Numbered from the stretch's first letter, positions 42,906-51,973 are shown. The stretch is DNA of 64,000 bases from Streptomyces flavofungini (GCF_030388665.1 NZ_CP128846.1:2170001-2234000); one strand, 5' to 3'. Translations and numbers: made by a program. Notes: a model not told the origin generated them from the letters alone.

Positions 42906-44570
42906 ATGGAGACATCCGGCCACGTCGACACTTTCGCGCGGGACCACCTCCCGCCCCGCGAGCAGTGGCCCGCGCTGGTCCACGACCGGCCCGAGCTGCA
43001 CTATCCGGACCGCCTCAACTGCGGCACGGAACTGCTCGACCGCTCGGCCGAGCGGCACGGCGCCGACCGGCCCGCGTTCCGGACGGCCGACGGCGCCGTC
43101 TGGACGTACGGGCGGCTCCGGGAGCAGGTCGACCGGATCGCGCGCGTCCTCACCGACGAGCTGGGCGTGGTCCCCGGCAACCGCGTGCTGCTGCGCGGCG
43201 CCACCACGCCGTGGCTCGCCGCGTGCTGGCTGGCGGTGATGAAGGCGGGCGGGGTCGCGGTGACCGTCCTCGCCCAGCAGCGCACCCAGGAGCTGGCCAC
43301 GATCTGCGAGATCGCGCAGGTCTCGCACGCCCTGTGCGACGTCCGCGCGGTCGACGACCTGACGAAGGCCGGGGTGCCCGGCCTCGCCGTGACGACGTAC
43401 GGCGGCGAGGGCCCCGACGACCTCGTCGCCCGCGCGGCGGCCCGCCCCCCGGCCGCGTACGCCGCCGTGGACACCGCCGCCGACGACGTGGCCCTGATCG
43501 CGTTCACCTCGGGCACCACGGGCCGCCCCAAGGGCTGCATGCACTTCCACCGCGACGTGCTCGCCATCGCGGACACCTTCGCGCGCCACGTCCTCAAGGC
43601 CCGCCCCGACGACGTGTTCGCGGGCAGCCCCCCGCTGGGCTTCACGTTCGGCCTCGGCGGCCTGGTGATCTTCCCGCTGCGCGTCGGCGCCTCGTCCCTG
43701 CTCCTCGAACAGGCGGGCCCGCGCCAGCTCCTGCCCGCGATCGCGGAACACGGCGTGAGCGTGCTGTTCACGGCGCCGACGGCGTACCGGGCGATGCTGG
43801 ACGAGCTGCCCGCGCCCGCGTCGGACGAGTCCCCGGAGCAGCCCCCCACCCCTCCCCCGCCCCTCGCCTCCCTGCGCCGCTGCGTGTCCGCGGGCGAGAA
43901 CCTGCCGGCCGCGACCTGGCAGGCCTGGTACGAACGCACGGGCCTGCGCGTCATCAACGGCATCGGCGCCACGGAACTCCTGCACATCTTCATCTCCGCC
44001 GCCGACGAGGCGATCCGCCCCGGCACCACCGGCCTGCCCGTGCCCGGCTGGCAGGCGCGCGTGGTCGACGAGGCGGGCGTGCCCGTGCCGGACGGCGAGC
44101 CGGGACTCCTCGCGGTCCGCGGCCCGGTCGGCTGCCGCTATCTGGCCGACCCCCGGCAGCGCGAGTACGTGCGCCACGGCTGGAACATCACCGGCGACAC
44201 CTACGTCCGCGACAGCGACGGCTACTTCCGGTACGTCGCACGCGCGGACGACATGATCATTTCGGCCGGGTTCAACATCGCGGGCCCGGAGGTCGAGGAG
44301 GCGCTGCTTCGCCACCCGGACGTGGTGGAGACCGCGGTCGTGGGCCGCCCCGACGAGCGGCGCGGGCAGGTGGTCGTGGCGTACGTGGTGCTGCGCGCGG
44401 GCGCGGTGGCGGACGCGGAGCGGCTGCGGGAGTTCGTGAAGGCGGAGCTGGTGCCCTACAAGTGCCCGCGGGAGCTGGTGTTCCTGGAGACGCTGCCGCG
44501 CACGGCCACGGGAAAGCTCCAGCGCTTCCGGCTCCGCGAGCCCGGGGCCGGGGCCGGGGCCGGGGCCTAG
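42906..44570 (+). CDS. AMP-forming aryl-CoA ligase (2-aminobenzoate/benzoate-CoA ligase-like)
   Basis: A 554-aa adenylate-forming enzyme that activates an aromatic acid with ATP and CoA. The P-loop is FTSGTTGRPKG (about residues 199-209), preceded by DDVALIA. Later motifs are INGIGATELLHIF, the hinge YVARADDMIISAGFNIAGPE and the C-terminal lysine in LPRTATGKLQRF. HFHRDVLAIADTFARHVL and SPPLGFTFGLGGLVIFPLR resemble benzoate and 2-aminobenzoate ligases. The C-terminus ends in alternating Gly-Ala encoded by a GGGGCC repeat. The ATG at 42906 has GAGG four bases upstream. It is followed after nine bases by paaX. Substrate is inferred from the fusion monooxygenase/reductase nearby. Confidence 0.9.
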   Translation: METSGHVDTFARDHLPPREQWPALVHDRPELHYPDRLNCGTELLDRSAERHGADRPAFRTADGAVWTYGRLREQVDRIARVLTDELGVVPGNRVLLRGATTPWLAACWLAVMKAGGVAVTVLAQQRTQELATICEIAQVSHALCDVRAVDDLTKAGVPGLAVTTYGGEGPDDLVARAAARPPAAYAAVDTAADDVALIAFTSGTTGRPKGCMHFHRDVLAIADTFARHVLKARPDDVFAGSPPLGFTFGLGGLVIFPLRVGASSLLLEQAGPRQLLPAIAEHGVSVLFTAPTAYRAMLDELPAPASDESPEQPPTPPPPLASLRRCVSAGENLPAATWQAWYERTGLRVINGIGATELLHIFISAADEAIRPGTTGLPVPGWQARVVDEAGVPVPDGEPGLLAVRGPVGCRYLADPRQREYVRHGWNITGDTYVRDSDGYFRYVARADDMIISAGFNIAGPEVEEALLRHPDVVETAVVGRPDERRGQVVVAYVVLRAGAVADAERLREFVKAELVPYKCPRELVFLETLPRTATGKLQRFRLREPGAGAGAGA

Positions 44571-44579
44571 AGTGATCAC

Positions 44580-45410
44580 GTGTCCGAGCAGCACACTCCC
44601 AGGTCCCTGATCGTCACGTTCTACGGGGCGCACGGCCGGGCCACGCCCGGCCCCGTGGCCGTGGCCGAACTGGTCCGGCTCCTCGCGCCGGTGGGCGTGG
44701 ACGCGCCGTCCGTGCGGTCGTCGGTGTCCCGCCTGAAGCGGCGGGGGCTGCTGGTGCCCGCGCGTACGGCGGCCGGGGGCGCCGGGTACGCCCTCTCCCC
44801 CGACGCCCGTCAGCTCCTGGAGGACGGTGACCGGCGCATCTACCGGCCGTGGGCCGACCGGCAGGACCGCGGTGGCGGCTGGGTGCTCGCCGTGTTCTCC
44901 GTCCCCGAGGCCGAGCGCAACAAACGGCACGTGCTGCGCTCACGGCTCGCGGGGCTCGGCTTCGGGAGTGCGGCGCCCGGTGTGTGGATCGCCCCGGCCC
45001 ACCTCGACGAAGAGGCCCGCCACACCCTCGAACGCCTCCATCTCTCCTCGTACGTCGACCTGTTCCGCGGGGAGCACCTCGGCTTCGCGCCGACCGCTGA
45101 GGCGGTGGCGCGGTGGTGGGACCTCACTGCCCTCGCCAAGCAGCACGAGGCCTTTCTGGACCGCCACGAGCCGGTCCTGCGGGCCTGGCGGTCCCGGGCC
45201 GACACGCCCCCCGAACAGGCCTACCGCGACCACCTCCTCGCCCTGGACTGCTGGCGTCACCTCCCCTACGCCGATCCCGGGCTGCCCGGGCACCTCCTGC
45301 CGGAGGACTGGCCGGGGCGGCGCTCCGCGGAGGTGTTCCGGGCACTGGACGAGCGACTGCGGGAGGCGGGGCGGGAGTTCGCGTCGGGGGCGGGGGCGGG
45401 CGCGGGCTGA
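44580..45410 (+). CDS. paaX: PaaX-family transcriptional repressor
   Basis: A 276-aa PaaX-type regulator. The N-terminal winged helix reads PRSLIVTFYGAHGR and AVAELVRLLAPVGVDAPSVR, followed by SSVSRLKRRGLL. The middle has GWVLAVFSVPEAERNKRHVL and the C-terminal PaaX domain follows. PaaX proteins repress aryl-CoA pathways and are released by the CoA thioester. It begins nine bases after the ligase stop with a GTG, so it shares the ligase transcript and would be autoregulated. The repeated sequence at 42816 and 48821 is its likely operator. The protein ends in a Gly-Ala run like that of the ligase. Confidence 0.92.
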   Translation: MSEQHTPRSLIVTFYGAHGRATPGPVAVAELVRLLAPVGVDAPSVRSSVSRLKRRGLLVPARTAAGGAGYALSPDARQLLEDGDRRIYRPWADRQDRGGGWVLAVFSVPEAERNKRHVLRSRLAGLGFGSAAPGVWIAPAHLDEEARHTLERLHLSSYVDLFRGEHLGFAPTAEAVARWWDLTALAKQHEAFLDRHEPVLRAWRSRADTPPEQAYRDHLLALDCWRHLPYADPGLPGHLLPEDWPGRRSAEVFRALDERLREAGREFASGAGAGAG

Positions 45411-45490
45411 GCGGGGCCCTGCCGGGGGCTCCCCCATCCCGCCCCGTCCCACCCCTTCCCGAACCTGGGACTCCGCCCCAGACCCCGCTC

Positions 45491-45551
45491 CTCGAACGCC
45501 GGAGGGGCTGAATACTCAGCCGCACATCTTCCAGCCCGCCCGGCGCTTGAG
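45491..45551. terminator. Intergenic stem-loop between paaX and the monooxygenase gene
   Basis: CTCGAACGCCGGAGGGGCTG (45491-45510) pairs, with 16 of 20 positions complementary, with 45532-45551. I recall this NNCGCCGG...GGGCTG element as a frequent Streptomyces intergenic palindrome. Here it separates two converging genes and probably ends both transcripts. Confidence 0.6.
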
Positions 45552-45560
45552 GACGGCCCC

Positions 45561-47897
45561 TCAACCCCCCAACGACAACCGCGGCTTCGGCGCGTCCGTG
45601 CGGCCCGTCTGGGGGCGGCGGCTGCCCGCGCGGTACTGGGCGGGCCAGGTGGCGCCGGGGCCCGTGTAGTTCTGTTCGGCCGCCGCGTGGAGGGTCCAGT
45701 GGGGGTCGTAGAGGTGGGGGCGGGCCAGGGCGCAGAGGTCGGTGCGGCCCGCGAGGAGGAGGGAGTTGACGTCGTCCCAGGAGGAGATGGCGCCGACCGC
45801 GATGACGGGGACGGAGGTCTCGTTGCGGATGCGGTCGGCGAAGGGCGTCTGGTAGGAGCGGCCGTAGGCGGGGCGTTCGTCGGCGACGACCTGGCCGGTG
45901 GAGACGTCGATGGCGTCGGCGCCGTGCGCGGCGAACGCGCGGGCCACGGCGACGGCGTCGTCCGCGGTGTTGCCGCCGTCGGCCCAGTCGGTGGCGGAGA
46001 TGCGGACGGTCATGGGCCGGTCGGCGGGCCACACGTCGCGTACGGCGTCGAAGACTTCGAGGGGGAAGCGGAGCCGGGCTTCGAGGGAGCCGCCGTAGGC
46101 GTCGGTGCGGTGGTTGGTGAGGGGGGAGAGGAAGCTGGAGAGCAGATAGCCGTGGGCGCAGTGGAGTTCGAGGAGGTCGAAGCCACAGGCGGCGGCGCGC
46201 CGGGCGGCGGCCACGAACTCGTCCCGGACGGCGGGGAGTTCGGCGGCTGACAGCGCGTGGGGGGTCTGGTTCGCCGGGGTGTACGGGAGGGCCGAGGGGG
46301 CGACGAGCGGCCAGTTGCCGTCCGGCAGGGGCTCGTCGATGCCGTCCCACATCAGCTTCGTGGAGCCCTTGCGGCCGGAGTGGCCGAGCTGCACGCCGAG
46401 CGCCGTGGCGGGCGCCTGAGTGTGGGCGAAGTCCACGATCCGGGCCCAGGCGGCGGCCTGTTCGTCGGTGTAGAGGCCGGCGCAGCCCGGCGTGATGCGG
46501 CCCCGCTCGCTGACGCACACCATCTCGGTCATGACCAGGCCCGCCCCGCCGAGCGCCCGGGCGCCCAGGTGGACCAGGTGGAAGTCGCCGGGCACGCCGT
46601 CCTCGGCGGAGTACATGTCCATGGGGGACACGACGACGCGGTTGCGGAGCTCCAGGCCGCGCAGGCGGAAGGGCGTGAACATCGGGGGCGTGCCGGGCGG
46701 GCAGCCGAAGTCCCGTTCCACGGCCTCCGTGAAGCCCGCGTCGCGCAGGCGCAGGTTGTCGTGCGTGACGCGGCGGCTGCGGGTGAGCAGGTTGAACGCG
46801 AACTGCCGGGGCGGCTGGCCGAGGTAGGTCGGCAGCTCCTCGAACCACTGCAGGCTGGCGCGGGCGGCGCGCTGCGTGGACTCGACGACGGGGCGGCGCT
46901 CGGTCTCGTACGCGGCGAGGGCGGTGGGGATGTCGGGCTGCTCCTGGAGGTTCGCGGCGAGGGCGAGGGCGTCCTCGACGGCGAGCTTGGTGCCGGAGCC
47001 GATGGAGAAGTGCGCGGTGTGGGCGGCGTCGCCGAGCAGGACGGTGTTGCCGTGCGACCAGTGGGCGTTGACGACGGTCCTGAAGGTGAGCCAGGAGGAG
47101 TTGTTGGAGCGCAGGGGGCGGCCGCCGAGCGCGTCGGCAAAGAGCTTGGCGCACCGTTCGACGGACGCGGCCGCGTCGAGCTCGGCGAACCCGGCGGCCT
47201 CCCAGACCTCTTCGCGCATCTCGACGATGACGGTGGACGCGCCGGAGGTGGCGGCGGTCGCGGCCTCGTACGGGTAGCCGTGCAGCTGCATCACGCCGTG
47301 CTCGGTCTCGGCGATCTCGAAGCGGAACGCGTCGAAGGCGAAGTCGGCGGCGAGCCAGATGTAGCGGCAGCGGTGGCTGGTGAGGGTGGGGCGGAAGACC
47401 TCGGGGTGGGCCTCGCGGGTGACGCTGTGCACGCCGTCCGCGGCGATCACCAGGTCGTAGGTGGTGGCGAGGGTGGCGGCGGGCGGGGCCTCGGTACGGA
47501 AGCGGAGGTTCACGCCGAGGTCGCGGCAGCGCTCGTGCAGGACGGCGAGCAGCGTCCGGCGCCCGAGCGCGGCGAAGCCGTGGCCGCCGGAGGTGTGGCG
47601 GGTGTCGCCGCGCACGATGTCGATGTCGTCCCAGCGGACGAACTCCTTCTGCAGCGCGGCGTACACGAGGGGGTCGGCGTGCTCGATGCCGCCGAGCGTC
47701 TCGTCGGACAGCACGACGCCGAAACCGAAGGTGTCGTCCGGCGCGTTCCGCTCCCAGACGGTGACCTCGCGGTCCGGGTCGAGCCGCTTGAGCAGGGCGG
47801 CGGCGTAGAGCCCGCCGGGGCCTCCGCCGATGACGGCGATCCGGTGGGCCCCGCCCTCGCCGTCCGGCGGGGCGGGCGCCGCGGCCGGGCCCCTCAC
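45561..47897 (-). CDS. Bifunctional FAD monooxygenase / OYE-like reductase (2-aminobenzoyl-CoA or salicylyl-CoA type)
   Basis: A 778-aa fusion. The N-terminal half is a class A flavin monooxygenase: RIAVIGGGPGGLYAAALLK (GxGxxG at 24-29), FGFGVVLSDETLGGI, and the FAD site VLLGDAAHTAHFSIGSG. From about residue 405 an old-yellow-enzyme/2,4-dienoyl-CoA-reductase barrel begins (LELRNRVVVSPMDMYSAEDG, HCAHGYLLSSFLSPLTNHR, DAYGGSLEARLRF). This architecture is that of 2-aminobenzoyl-CoA monooxygenase/reductase, which hydroxylates and then reduces the ring of the CoA thioester. Databases also label it salicylyl-CoA 5-hydroxylase. The GTG at 47897 overlaps the enoyl-CoA hydratase stop by four bases (GTGA), so they form one operon. 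Longer open frame upstream is antisense noise over that gene. Confidence 0.92.
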   Translation of the reverse strand: MRGPAAAPAPPDGEGGAHRIAVIGGGPGGLYAAALLKRLDPDREVTVWERNAPDDTFGFGVVLSDETLGGIEHADPLVYAALQKEFVRWDDIDIVRGDTRHTSGGHGFAALGRRTLLAVLHERCRDLGVNLRFRTEAPPAATLATTYDLVIAADGVHSVTREAHPEVFRPTLTSHRCRYIWLAADFAFDAFRFEIAETEHGVMQLHGYPYEAATAATSGASTVIVEMREEVWEAAGFAELDAAASVERCAKLFADALGGRPLRSNNSSWLTFRTVVNAHWSHGNTVLLGDAAHTAHFSIGSGTKLAVEDALALAANLQEQPDIPTALAAYETERRPVVESTQRAARASLQWFEELPTYLGQPPRQFAFNLLTRSRRVTHDNLRLRDAGFTEAVERDFGCPPGTPPMFTPFRLRGLELRNRVVVSPMDMYSAEDGVPGDFHLVHLGARALGGAGLVMTEMVCVSERGRITPGCAGLYTDEQAAAWARIVDFAHTQAPATALGVQLGHSGRKGSTKLMWDGIDEPLPDGNWPLVAPSALPYTPANQTPHALSAAELPAVRDEFVAAARRAAACGFDLLELHCAHGYLLSSFLSPLTNHRTDAYGGSLEARLRFPLEVFDAVRDVWPADRPMTVRISATDWADGGNTADDAVAVARAFAAHGADAIDVSTGQVVADERPAYGRSYQTPFADRIRNETSVPVIAVGAISSWDDVNSLLLAGRTDLCALARPHLYDPHWTLHAAAEQNYTGPGATWPAQYRAGSRRPQTGRTDAPKPRLSLGG

Positions 47898-48721
47898 CGC
47901 CCCTGCCACTTCGGCGCCCGCTTCTCCGTGAACGCCGCGTGGAACTCGGCGTAGTCCTCGCCGTTCATCAGCAGCGCCTGGGTCGCCGCGTCCATCTCGA
48001 CGGCGGCCGCGAGCGGCATGTCGAGCTCCGCGGTGAGCAGGGCCTTCGTCTGGGCGTACGCCAGGGCGGGGCCTTCGGCCAGGCGGCGGGCCAGGGCCGC
48101 GGCGGCCTCCCCCGCCTTGCCCTCGTCGGTCAGCTCGCTGATGAGGCCGATGCGCTCGGCCTCGGGGGCGCGCACCGGCTCGCCCAGCATCAGCAGGCGC
48201 GTGGCGTGGCCGAGGCCGACGACGCGCGGCAGCAGATACGCCGCGCCCATGTCGCCGCCGGAGAGCCCCACCTTGGTGAACAGGAACGAGAATCGCGCCG
48301 AGGGGTCGGCGACCCGGAAGTCCGCGGCGAGCGCGAGCACCGCGCCCGCGCCCGCGGCCACCCCGTGCACCGCGGCGACCACCGGGAACGGGCATTCCCG
48401 CAGGGCCCGCACGACCTGGCCGGTCATGCGGTTGAAGTCGAGCAGCTGCGCGGTGTCCATGGCGAGCGTGGCGCCGATGATCTCGTCCACGTCGCCGCCG
48501 GAGCAGAAGCCGCGGCCCTCGCCGCCGAGGACGAGGGCCCGCACGGACCGCTCCCGGGACAGCTCGGCGAGCAGGTCGCGCAGGTCGGCGTAGGCACCGA
48601 AGGTGAGGGCGTTCAGCTTCTCGGGGCGGGCGAGCGTGACGGTGGCGACGCCGTCGTCGACGGTGAGGCGCAGATGCCGCCACTCGGGGGTGCGTGCGGT
48701 GGAGCCGGTGAAGGGACTCAT
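47894..48721 (-). CDS. Enoyl-CoA hydratase/isomerase family protein
   Basis: A 275-aa crotonase-fold enzyme (VATVTLARPEKLNALTFGAY, GEGRGFCSGGDVDEI for the first oxyanion strand, AVHGVAAGAGAVLALAADFR for the second, FTKVGLSGGDMGAAYLLPR). It would hydrate or open the alicyclic enoyl-CoA in the aromatic-CoA route. The ATG at 48721 is the first gene of a leftward two-gene operon with the monooxygenase fusion, overlapping it by four bases. The operator-like sequence at 48821 lies 100 bases upstream. Confidence 0.92.
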   Translation of the reverse strand: MSPFTGSTARTPEWRHLRLTVDDGVATVTLARPEKLNALTFGAYADLRDLLAELSRERSVRALVLGGEGRGFCSGGDVDEIIGATLAMDTAQLLDFNRMTGQVVRALRECPFPVVAAVHGVAAGAGAVLALAADFRVADPSARFSFLFTKVGLSGGDMGAAYLLPRVVGLGHATRLLMLGEPVRAPEAERIGLISELTDEGKAGEAAAALARRLAEGPALAYAQTKALLTAELDMPLAAAVEMDAATQALLMNGEDYAEFHAAFTEKRAPKWQGR

Positions 48722-48820
48722 GACGTGCGGCCTCCTGGGTCGGGGGCGGCGGGGCCGGTGCGCGGGCCTTGGCCGGGGCGGGGTCGGCGCGCCGGGGCGC
48801 GGTCTCGCTCCCTCTCGAAG

Positions 48821-48860
48821 TTATCACTCGTCGGTGACTGTCGTCACGAGTGCGCGATAC
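48821..48860. promoter_or_regulatory. Second copy of the cluster's operator-like sequence
   Basis: TTATCACTCGTC, then GTGAC-TGTC-GTCAC (48834-48847) and CGATACGC, with an outer ACTCGT/ACGAGT pair. It shares its blocks with 42816-42854 at the other promoter of the cluster. Confidence 0.65.
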
Positions 48861-49044
48861 GCGGGGAGTGCCGGAGACGGTCACGCCGACCGCAGAGGCA
48901 TAAGTCCCGCCATGTCCTGGCATCAGGCCGCAAACCGGCCGACGGACGCCCCTGTCGCCGCTCGGCTTAGGATTCGTACGGTTGACAGCAGGACCACCCC
49001 AGGCTCCTCTGCTCGGGACCACCTGCTCGCCGAACGGACCCGCC

Positions 49045-49470
49045 TTGCCCGAACCGCACGCCCCCGCCTCCTGGCGCATCGGACTGCCGCACACCACGGC
49101 AGCCGTGCCGATCGCGCGCGCCCTGGTCCGCACGGCCCTGATCGACATCGGCTCCACCGCGGACACCGACACCGCGGAACTCCTGACCGCCGAGCTGGTC
49201 GCCAACGCCGTGGAGCACGCCCCGGGGCACGACCCGATAGAGCTGGTCATCGAGCTGCTGCCGACCAGCTGCCAGGTCGAGGTGCGCGACTCCAGCCCGA
49301 TCCCGCCGGGCGACCTGAGCGACCCGTCGCCGGACGACGAGCCCGACCCCTGGCAGGAGCACGGCCGCGGCCTGCTCCTCATCCGCACCCTCAGCTCGTC
49401 CTGCGGCCACCGGCCCACGGAGTCCGGCAAGGCCGTGTGGTTCACGCTCCGGGCGCCGGCCGACCACTGA
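49045..49470 (+). CDS. RsbW-like ATP-binding regulatory protein
   Basis: A 141-aa HATPase_c-type protein of the anti-sigma-factor kinase group so abundant in Streptomyces. The N-box is AELLTAELVANAVEHAPGHD and the G-box EHGRGLLLIRTLSSSCGHR. It probably phosphorylates or binds an anti-sigma-factor antagonist. The partner is not in the window. The start is uncertain: a TTG at 49045 (LPEPHAPASW) precedes the conserved region but has a weak ribosome site, and the open frame extends to another TTG at 48982. A gene-sized promoter with TTGACA-like bases lies near 48980. Confidence 0.8.
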   Translation: MPEPHAPASWRIGLPHTTAAVPIARALVRTALIDIGSTADTDTAELLTAELVANAVEHAPGHDPIELVIELLPTSCQVEVRDSSPIPPGDLSDPSPDDEPDPWQEHGRGLLLIRTLSSSCGHRPTESGKAVWFTLRAPADH

Positions 49471-49513
49471 CACCCCCGCGGGACCGGCCGACCCTGACAC
49501 CCCCGCGGGACCG
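49467..49513. repeat. 20-bp direct repeat around the RsbW-like stop codon
   Basis: The 20 bases at 49467-49486, which include the stop codon, recur exactly at 49494-49513, a 27-base period. It looks like a recent small tandem duplication. Confidence 0.85.
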
Positions 49514-49527
49514 CGACCCCCGAGGCC

Positions 49528-50538
49528 TCAGGCGAGCGTCGCCACCAGAACCGCCTTGATCGTGTGCATACGGTTCTCCGCCTCGTCGAAGACGACCGAG
49601 TGCGCCGACTCGAAGACCTCGTCCGTGACCTCCAGCGAGTCCCGCCCGTGCCGCTCGGCCACCTCGCGCCCGACCTGCGTGGCCAGGTCGTGGAAGGCGG
49701 GCAGGCAGTGCAGGAACTTCACGTCGGGGTTGCCGGTGGCGCGCAGCACGTCCATCGTGACCGCGTACGGGCCGAGGGCGGCGATGCGCTCGTCCCAGAC
49801 CTCGGTGGGCTCCCCCATCGACACCCATACGTCGGTGGCGACGAAGTCGGCGCCCGCGACGCCCTCGGCGACGTCCTCGGTGAGCGCGATCCGCGCTCCG
49901 GTGGCCTCGGCGAGCACCCGCGCGCGGGCGACGACGTCCGCCGCGGGCCAGTACGCCCTGGGCGCCACGATCCGCACGTCCATGCCGAGCAGGGCGCCGG
50001 TGACCAGGTAGGAGTTGCCCATGTTCAGGCGGGCGTCGCCGAGGTAGGCGAGGGTGATCCGCTCCAGGGGCTTGGCGCAGTGCTCGGTCATCGTCAGGAC
50101 GTCGGCGAGCATCTGCGTGGGGTGCCAGGCGTCGGTCAGGCCGTTGTAGACGGGCACGCCCGCGTGTGCGGCAAGGGTCTCGACGGTCTCCTGGGCGTCG
50201 CCGCGGAACTGGATGGCGTCGTACATGCGGCCGAGGACGCGGGCGGTGTCCTTGACGGACTCCTTCTTGCCGATGTGCGCCCCGGCGGGGTCGATGTAGG
50301 TGGTGGCGGCGCCCTGGTCGGCGGCGGCCACCTCGAAGGAGCAGCGGGTCCTCGTGGAGGCCTTCTCGAAGATCAGCGCGATGTTCCTGCCGGTCAGGCG
50401 CCGGACCTCGGTCCCGGCCTTCTTGGCGGCCTTCAGCTCCGCCGCCAGGGCGAGCAGACCGCGGAGCTCGTCGGCGGTGAAGTCCAGCTCCTTGAGGAAG
50501 TGGCGGCCGGTGAGGTCGGTCGTGGCTGTCGTCGCCAT
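49528..50538 (-). CDS. argF: Ornithine carbamoyltransferase
   Basis: A 336-aa enzyme that joins ornithine and carbamoyl phosphate to make citrulline, or runs backwards in arginine catabolism. The carbamoyl-phosphate site is [12 protein letters not shown], the ornithine site includes [10 protein letters not shown], and the loop [20 protein letters not shown] is typical. The ATG at 50538 has AGGAG six bases upstream. Arginine deiminase lies just upstream on the same strand (120-base gap), so this copy is probably the catabolic one of the arginine deiminase route. No carbamate kinase gene is in the window. An ArgR-like AT-rich site at 50604 may control it. Confidence 0.96.
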   Translation of the reverse strand: MATTATTDLTGRHFLKELDFTADELRGLLALAAELKAAKKAGTEVRRLTGRNIALIFEKASTRTRCSFEVAAADQGAATTYIDPAGAHIGKKESVKDTARVLGRMYDAIQFRGDAQETVETLAAHAGVPVYNGLTDAWHPTQMLADVLTMTEHCAKPLERITLAYLGDARLNMGNSYLVTGALLGMDVRIVAPRAYWPAADVVARARVLAEATGARIALTEDVAEGVAGADFVATDVWVSMGEPTEVWDERIAALGPYAVTMDVLRATGNPDVKFLHCLPAFHDLATQVGREVAERHGRDSLEVTDEVFESAHSVVFDEAENRMHTIKAVLVATLA

Positions 50539-50603
50539 GGAGCGCTCCTGGGGTACGCGTACGTCGAGGCGGGCGGGGACCCTTGAAAGTCTATACGATC
50601 TTT

Positions 50604-50617
50604 CACATTTATATGCA
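50604..50617. promoter_or_regulatory. Candidate ARG box upstream of argF
   Basis: On the minus strand TGCATATAAATG plus TG resembles the ArgR half-site pair TGCAT/ATGCA, in an unusually AT-rich 40-base stretch that also holds a promoter-like GTATAG. It lies 66-79 bases before the argF start. One half-site has two mismatches. Confidence 0.35.
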
Positions 50618-50658
50618 GGCCCCCGCGCCCGCCCCGTCCCGCTCGCTCCAGGGTGCGC

Positions 50659-51885
50659 CTAGCCGACCGGATCCCGCTCGACGGGACAGCTCATGCAGCG
50701 CGGACCGCCCCGGCCCCGCCCCAGCTCGCTGCCGGGGATCTCTATCACCTCGACGCCCTGCTTGCGCAGATACGTGTTCGTGGTCGCGTTCCGCTCGTAC
50801 GCCACGACGACGCCCGGCTCGACCGCGAGCACGTTGCAGCCGTCGTCCCACTGCTCCCGCTCGGCGGCGTGCACGTCCTGGGTGGCCGTGAGGACCCGGA
50901 TGCCGCCGAGGCCGAGCGAGGCGGCGATGGCGCGGTGCATGTGCTCCGGCGGGTGGTCGGTGACCTTCAACTCGCGCTCGTCGACGCCCGGTTCGATGGT
51001 GTACGAGCGGAGCATGCCAAGGCCCGCGTACTGCGTGAACGTATCGCCGTCGACCATCGTCATGACCGTGTCCAGGTGCATGAAGGCCCGGCGCTTGGGC
51101 ATGTCCAGGGCCACGATCGAGGTCGCGGAACCGGCGGCGAACAGCTTGTGCGCGAGCATCTCGACGGCCTGCGGCTTGGTGCGCTCGCTCATGCCGATGA
51201 GCACGGCGCCGTTGCCGAGGACCAGGACGTCGCCGCCCTCGATGGTGGAGGGGTAGTCGGACTGGCCCTGCGACCAGACGTGGAAGCCCTGGTTGTGGAA
51301 GAGCGGGTGGTGCTGGTAGATCGCCTCGAAGTGCACGGTCTCGCGCTGCCGGGCCGGCCAGCGCATCGCGTTGATGGACACGCCGTCGTAGATCCAGGCG
51401 GAGGTGTCGCGGGTGAACAGGTGGTTGGGCAGCGGGCCGAGCAGGAAGTCGTCCATGTCCATGCAGTGGAAGCGCACGGACGTCGGCTCCGGGTGCCGTT
51501 CCAGGTACTCCCGTTTGGTCATGCCGCCGATCAGGAACTCGGCGAGCTCCGCGGACGGCAGCGACTCGAAGCTGGCCCGCAGGTGGTCGGTGGCGAGCGG
51601 GCCGTACTCCTTCTCGTCGAAGACGCGGTCCAGGACGAGCAGCCGCGCGGCCGGCACGTCCAGCGTCTCGGTGAGCAGGTCACCGAAGAGATGGACCGTC
51701 ACCCCCCGGTCGCGCAGCACGTCGGCGAAGCCGTCGTGCTCCTGTCTTGCCCGCCGCACCCACAGCACGTCGTCGAACAGCAACGCGTCCTTGTTGGTCG
51801 GCGTCAGGCGCTTCAGCTCCAGGTCCGGACGGTGCAGGATCACGCTGCGCAAGCGCCCGGCCTCGGAGTCGACATGGAATCCCAT
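50659..51885 (-). CDS. arcA: Arginine deiminase
   Basis: A 408-aa guanidino-modifying enzyme that converts arginine to citrulline and ammonia. The signature pieces are in order: [59 protein letters not shown]-like [32 protein letters not shown] with the catalytic His, and [10 protein letters not shown] with the catalytic Cys397. The ATG at 51885 has GAGG eight bases upstream. It is followed by argF, whose product would split citrulline in the catabolic direction. Confidence 0.96.
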   Translation of the reverse strand: MGFHVDSEAGRLRSVILHRPDLELKRLTPTNKDALLFDDVLWVRRARQEHDGFADVLRDRGVTVHLFGDLLTETLDVPAARLLVLDRVFDEKEYGPLATDHLRASFESLPSAELAEFLIGGMTKREYLERHPEPTSVRFHCMDMDDFLLGPLPNHLFTRDTSAWIYDGVSINAMRWPARQRETVHFEAIYQHHPLFHNQGFHVWSQGQSDYPSTIEGGDVLVLGNGAVLIGMSERTKPQAVEMLAHKLFAAGSATSIVALDMPKRRAFMHLDTVMTMVDGDTFTQYAGLGMLRSYTIEPGVDERELKVTDHPPEHMHRAIAASLGLGGIRVLTATQDVHAAEREQWDDGCNVLAVEPGVVVAYERNATTNTYLRKQGVEVIEIPGSELGRGRGGPRCMSCPVERDPVG

Positions 51886-51930
51886 GCCCCCATCCTCACC
51901 CCACCGGGGCGCGTCACGCGCCCGACGGCG

Positions 51931-51973
51931 CGTTTTGGGCGTCCCGCCAGGCAGGACACGGAAGCCCAAAACG
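51931..51973 (-). terminator. Hairpin after pnkp
   Basis: CGTTTTGGGC (51931-51940) pairs exactly with GCCCAAAACG (51964-51973), with an inner GTCC/GGAC stem. It lies 14 bases past the pnkp stop and before arcA on the same strand. Confidence 0.7.

Noticed and set aside
45561..49445. Single 1294-codon frame covering monooxygenase, hydratase region and upstream DNA
   Set aside because: Only the part from 47897 is homologous to flavoproteins. Beyond that the frame is antisense-like noise over the enoyl-CoA hydratase, which has its own clear frame.
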